Assembly: GCA_020152595.1 (NCBI GenBank)
Contig: JAIGNY010000581.1
Location: 1,172,001 to 1,236,000, forward strand
Reading direction: 5' to 3'
Origin: Chiridota heheva
Taxonomy: Eukaryota; Echinodermata; Holothuroidea; Apodida; Chiridotidae
DNA: 64,000 bases
The notes under the pieces were generated by a model, which saw nothing but the letters and a program-made list of their open reading frames with translations, was not told where the DNA came from and did not search any database. Positions 61,741 through 64,000 of this stretch are shown in pieces (the first letter of the stretch is position 1; every line of letters starts with the position of its first letter). The position numbers were made by a program, and so were the translations under genes.

Positions 61741-62150
61741 CAGTCAGAAAATGTTGGGTGAGTCATTCATCCTTTGTGGAGAGGGGGTTCATGATATGAA
61801 ACGTGTTGGTTTGAAAAATAAATTATCTGTATATTATCACGAACAACTCTCAGAACCGCCTTCTTGTTTGTCATTTTTGTTTGGTTATTTGTAAAGGCAT
61901 CGCCCAAAGCTAAAAAAGGCGGAGTTATAGTTTAATCAATATTATTCCTACAACTTAATGTGATGGGTAATAACTTGGTATGGTGTGTCATATTTTCCAC
62001 AAATACTAAATAAATTTTCATTTTAAATAAGATGCTAGTGCTTTTTATTTTAATTTAAAGTAGTAAATAGAAAATGATTGGAATATACTATTTTAATTAG
62101 GAAGGTGAAGATGAATTTGTACTTAGCGTTGAGTCAATCATTTTTATTAA
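61741..62150. repeat. Diverged core module, last copy before the LINE
   Basis: CATCCTTTGTGGAGAGGGGG, CGTGTTGGTTTGAAAA, GAACAACTCTCAGAACCGCC, AAGGCGGAGTTATAG and TAGTAAATAGAAAATGATTG follow the core order. Cut by the LINE at about 62160. Confidence 0.75.
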
Positions 62151-62164
62151 AAATAACATATAAG

Positions 62165-63915
62165 TAATGGTAATAATGATAGATATGAATGCTTGTTATA
62201 CGCCAGTAGACATTAAAAGTGACGCTCATGGCGCAGCGACACAACTATTAATGCAAACATAAAAGTAATAATACTGCAAAATAAGTACATACATACAAGA
62301 ACAAACATAAGCTTAAAATTGAACAGAATCAGAACACATGAGGAATGTCTTTAATGATGATTTAAAAGAATTGAGGAAAGGACTAAGTTTGATGTTGTCT
62401 GGAAGTCTGTTTCTTAAAAAAGGGGCAGCAGAAGAAAATGAACGTTTACCCCATGTTCTAGAAGTACGTGGAATAGCTAATTGAAGTTTGAAATTAGAAC
62501 GCATGAACTGGCGGGGAGACTTATATGGGATTAAGGATTAGAAATATATGTGGGAGACAATGCATGAGTAGACTTATACACAAAAACAAGTATTTTAAAA
62601 AGAATTCTATGAAGAATTGGTAGCCAGTGTAAATTCCTTAAAATGGGAGTAATGTGTTCATTTGGTTTACTTAGGGTAACAATCCTGGCAGCAATATTTT
62701 GTAAGCGGGAGAGACGTTTGATTGATTGGCTGGGAGACCATATACAAAAGAGTTACCCATATCAAGGCGGGAAGAGAAAAAAGCATGAACTAGTCGTTTA
62801 GTGGCAGGCATTGTTAAATATTTTCTGATTAGTCCTATGCTACGTAAATGAAATGATGAAGATTTAGAAATTTCAGAGATATGGTCAGCCATTGACATAT
62901 CAGCATCAAAAATTGAGCCAAGGTTACAAACTATAAAGGCTACACATACTTGAGCATTACCAATTTGAAGAAAAGGGAGGTTGATTTTGTTACGCTGACG
63001 TTTGGAACCAAGAACAATAAATTCAGTTTTATCATCATTTAACTTTAAAAAGTCAGAGGACATTCACTTGCGTATTTCAACGATACATGATTCAAGTTTA
63101 TGTAGTGCAATATTTGCTTCAGCTTGATAAGGATTAAACGAAATATATAATTGTGTGTCATCGGCATACAAGTGGTAAAGAAGATCATATTCACATATAA
63201 TTTTACCAATAGAACTAGTATAAATGGAAAACAAAATCGGACCGAGTACACTCCCCTGCGGCACACCATATACAAGCTTAGGTGGTGAAGAAGTTTTATC
63301 ATCAATTTGTACACATTGTGATCTGTTAGTTAGATAGGACATGAACCATTGTAGTATAGTTCCATTAAAACCAATATTTTGAAGATGATTGATTAACAGG
63401 CAATGATCCACAGTGTCGAAGGCAGCGGATAAATCAAGAAGGACAAGGGCAACAAAGTCTACCTTTATTCATTGCTGCAAGAAGGTCATTTTGGACTTTA
63501 AGTAATGCAGTGTCAATACTGTGATTTGGTCGATAAGCTGATTGATGATTATCAAGAAGATTGTTGTGCTGAAGAAAAGGTGAAATTCTACACAAGACGA
63601 AATTTCGAGGAGTTTCGACAGAAATAGAAGATTAGACACGGGTCGATAGTTCTTTAGAACTCCGGATCCAAACTGTATTTCTTTAATAGAAAACGAACAA
63701 GCGCCGACTTTAAAGATTCCGGAAAAATTCCTGAAGTGAGTGACTGATTGATAATATGAGTTATTATTGGAGCAAGTGAGGCAGTGCAGTCTTTTACCAG
63801 TTTGGTTGGTATTGGATCAAGATTACGGCTTTTGTTTGGGTATTGATTCAATTTCTCAACCTCAACGAATGTATTTGGTTCAAAGAAAGTAAGCTTTGAG
63901 TCACAATTGTCATTT
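62165..63915 (-). mobile_element. L2/CR1-like LINE, 5'-truncated and decayed
   Basis: Reading the minus strand from 63905 leftward: NLDPIPTKLVKDCTASLAPI; NYRPVSNL; LLDLSAAFDTVDHCLLINHL (RT motif A); GVPQGSVLGPILFSIY (motif B); HLYADDTQLYIS (catalytic motif C); LKLNDDKTEF; LHWLP; SFSSAAPFLRNRLPDN; SLNSFKSSLKTFLM. A 3' UTR ends at the AATAATGATAG-type tail at 62175. No endonuclease domain, so it is 5'-truncated. Several frame breaks, for example near 63460-63650 and 62670, plus a stop near 62540 relative to the 23519 copy, show it is dead. Inserted in array DNA. Confidence 0.9.
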
Positions 63916-64000
63916 TATCACTGAAGTGTTATCACCCCAGTATGCATTTTATTGGCTTCCTCAGTCCTCCTCCTCCCCCCCCCCCCCTCCCACTCGAAAA
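63916..64000. repeat. Array sequence resuming at the right edge
   Basis: TTATTGGCTTCCTCAGTCCTCCTCC followed by a C tract corresponds to 48226-48260 and 48515-48545. So the LINE is an insertion and the array family continues beyond the window. Confidence 0.6.

Noticed and set aside
1-64000. Retroviral, LTR or Polinton-like element
   Set aside because: I looked for long terminal direct repeats, primer-binding-site-like words and gag, integrase, capsid or polymerase B motifs and saw none. The only reverse transcriptase belongs to the non-LTR LINE.

Overview
This is an AT-rich piece of animal nuclear genome holding one clear protein-coding gene in a dense background of transposons and satellites. 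Spliced exons with GT-AG borders, tRNA-derived SINEs, an L2/CR1-like LINE, hAT-type and TTAA-type DNA elements and very frequent GGCCTA/TAACGTTAG words suggest a marine invertebrate deuterostome, most likely an echinoderm. That placement is inference from style, not from a marker gene.

Positions 2640-32079, minus strand: a complete LUC7-like gene (LUC7L/LUC7L2 type), encoding a U1 snRNP-associated splicing factor. Eight coding exons join in frame into a 424-residue protein: N-terminal LUC7 helix, a CCCH zinc finger, a charged coiled coil, a C2H2 zinc finger, an E/R-rich and RS-rich region and an acidic tail. Introns run from 2.2 to 8.0 kb. Between coding exons 4 and 5 lies a well-formed extra exon candidate (15709-15760). 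Its main form puts a stop codon in the reading frame, so it looks like a poison exon.

The introns hold most of the datable elements: three hAT-like elements with visible 8-bp target duplications (7563-8462, 9328-9678, 24891-25307), several TTAA-flanked MITEs (8556-8786, 14550-15082, 19553-20114), two families combining a tandem core, a CA-rich microsatellite and a 3' hairpin, an L2-like LINE tail, and three minisatellites. Two of the minisatellites lie just beyond 5' splice sites; the third is a 1.9-kb G-rich array filling half of the last intron.

Positions 32080-32380 are the 5' flank of the gene. From about 32.4 kb to the right edge the DNA is non-coding complex repeat. A core module of about 550 bp recurs some 17 times. 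At 49.2-61.2 kb it forms a tandem array with a unit of about 1.41-1.44 kb, including two 1.85-kb units that carry a duplicated half-module about 6.1 kb apart, which is a higher-order repeat. A 23-bp ATCGAT minisatellite sits at equivalent places in two diverged copies (34.1-35.0 and 47.6-47.85 kb). An L2-like LINE (62.17-63.91 kb, minus) interrupts the last copies, and array sequence resumes at the right edge. I saw no rRNA, no CRISPR array, no retrovirus or Polinton, and no second host gene.
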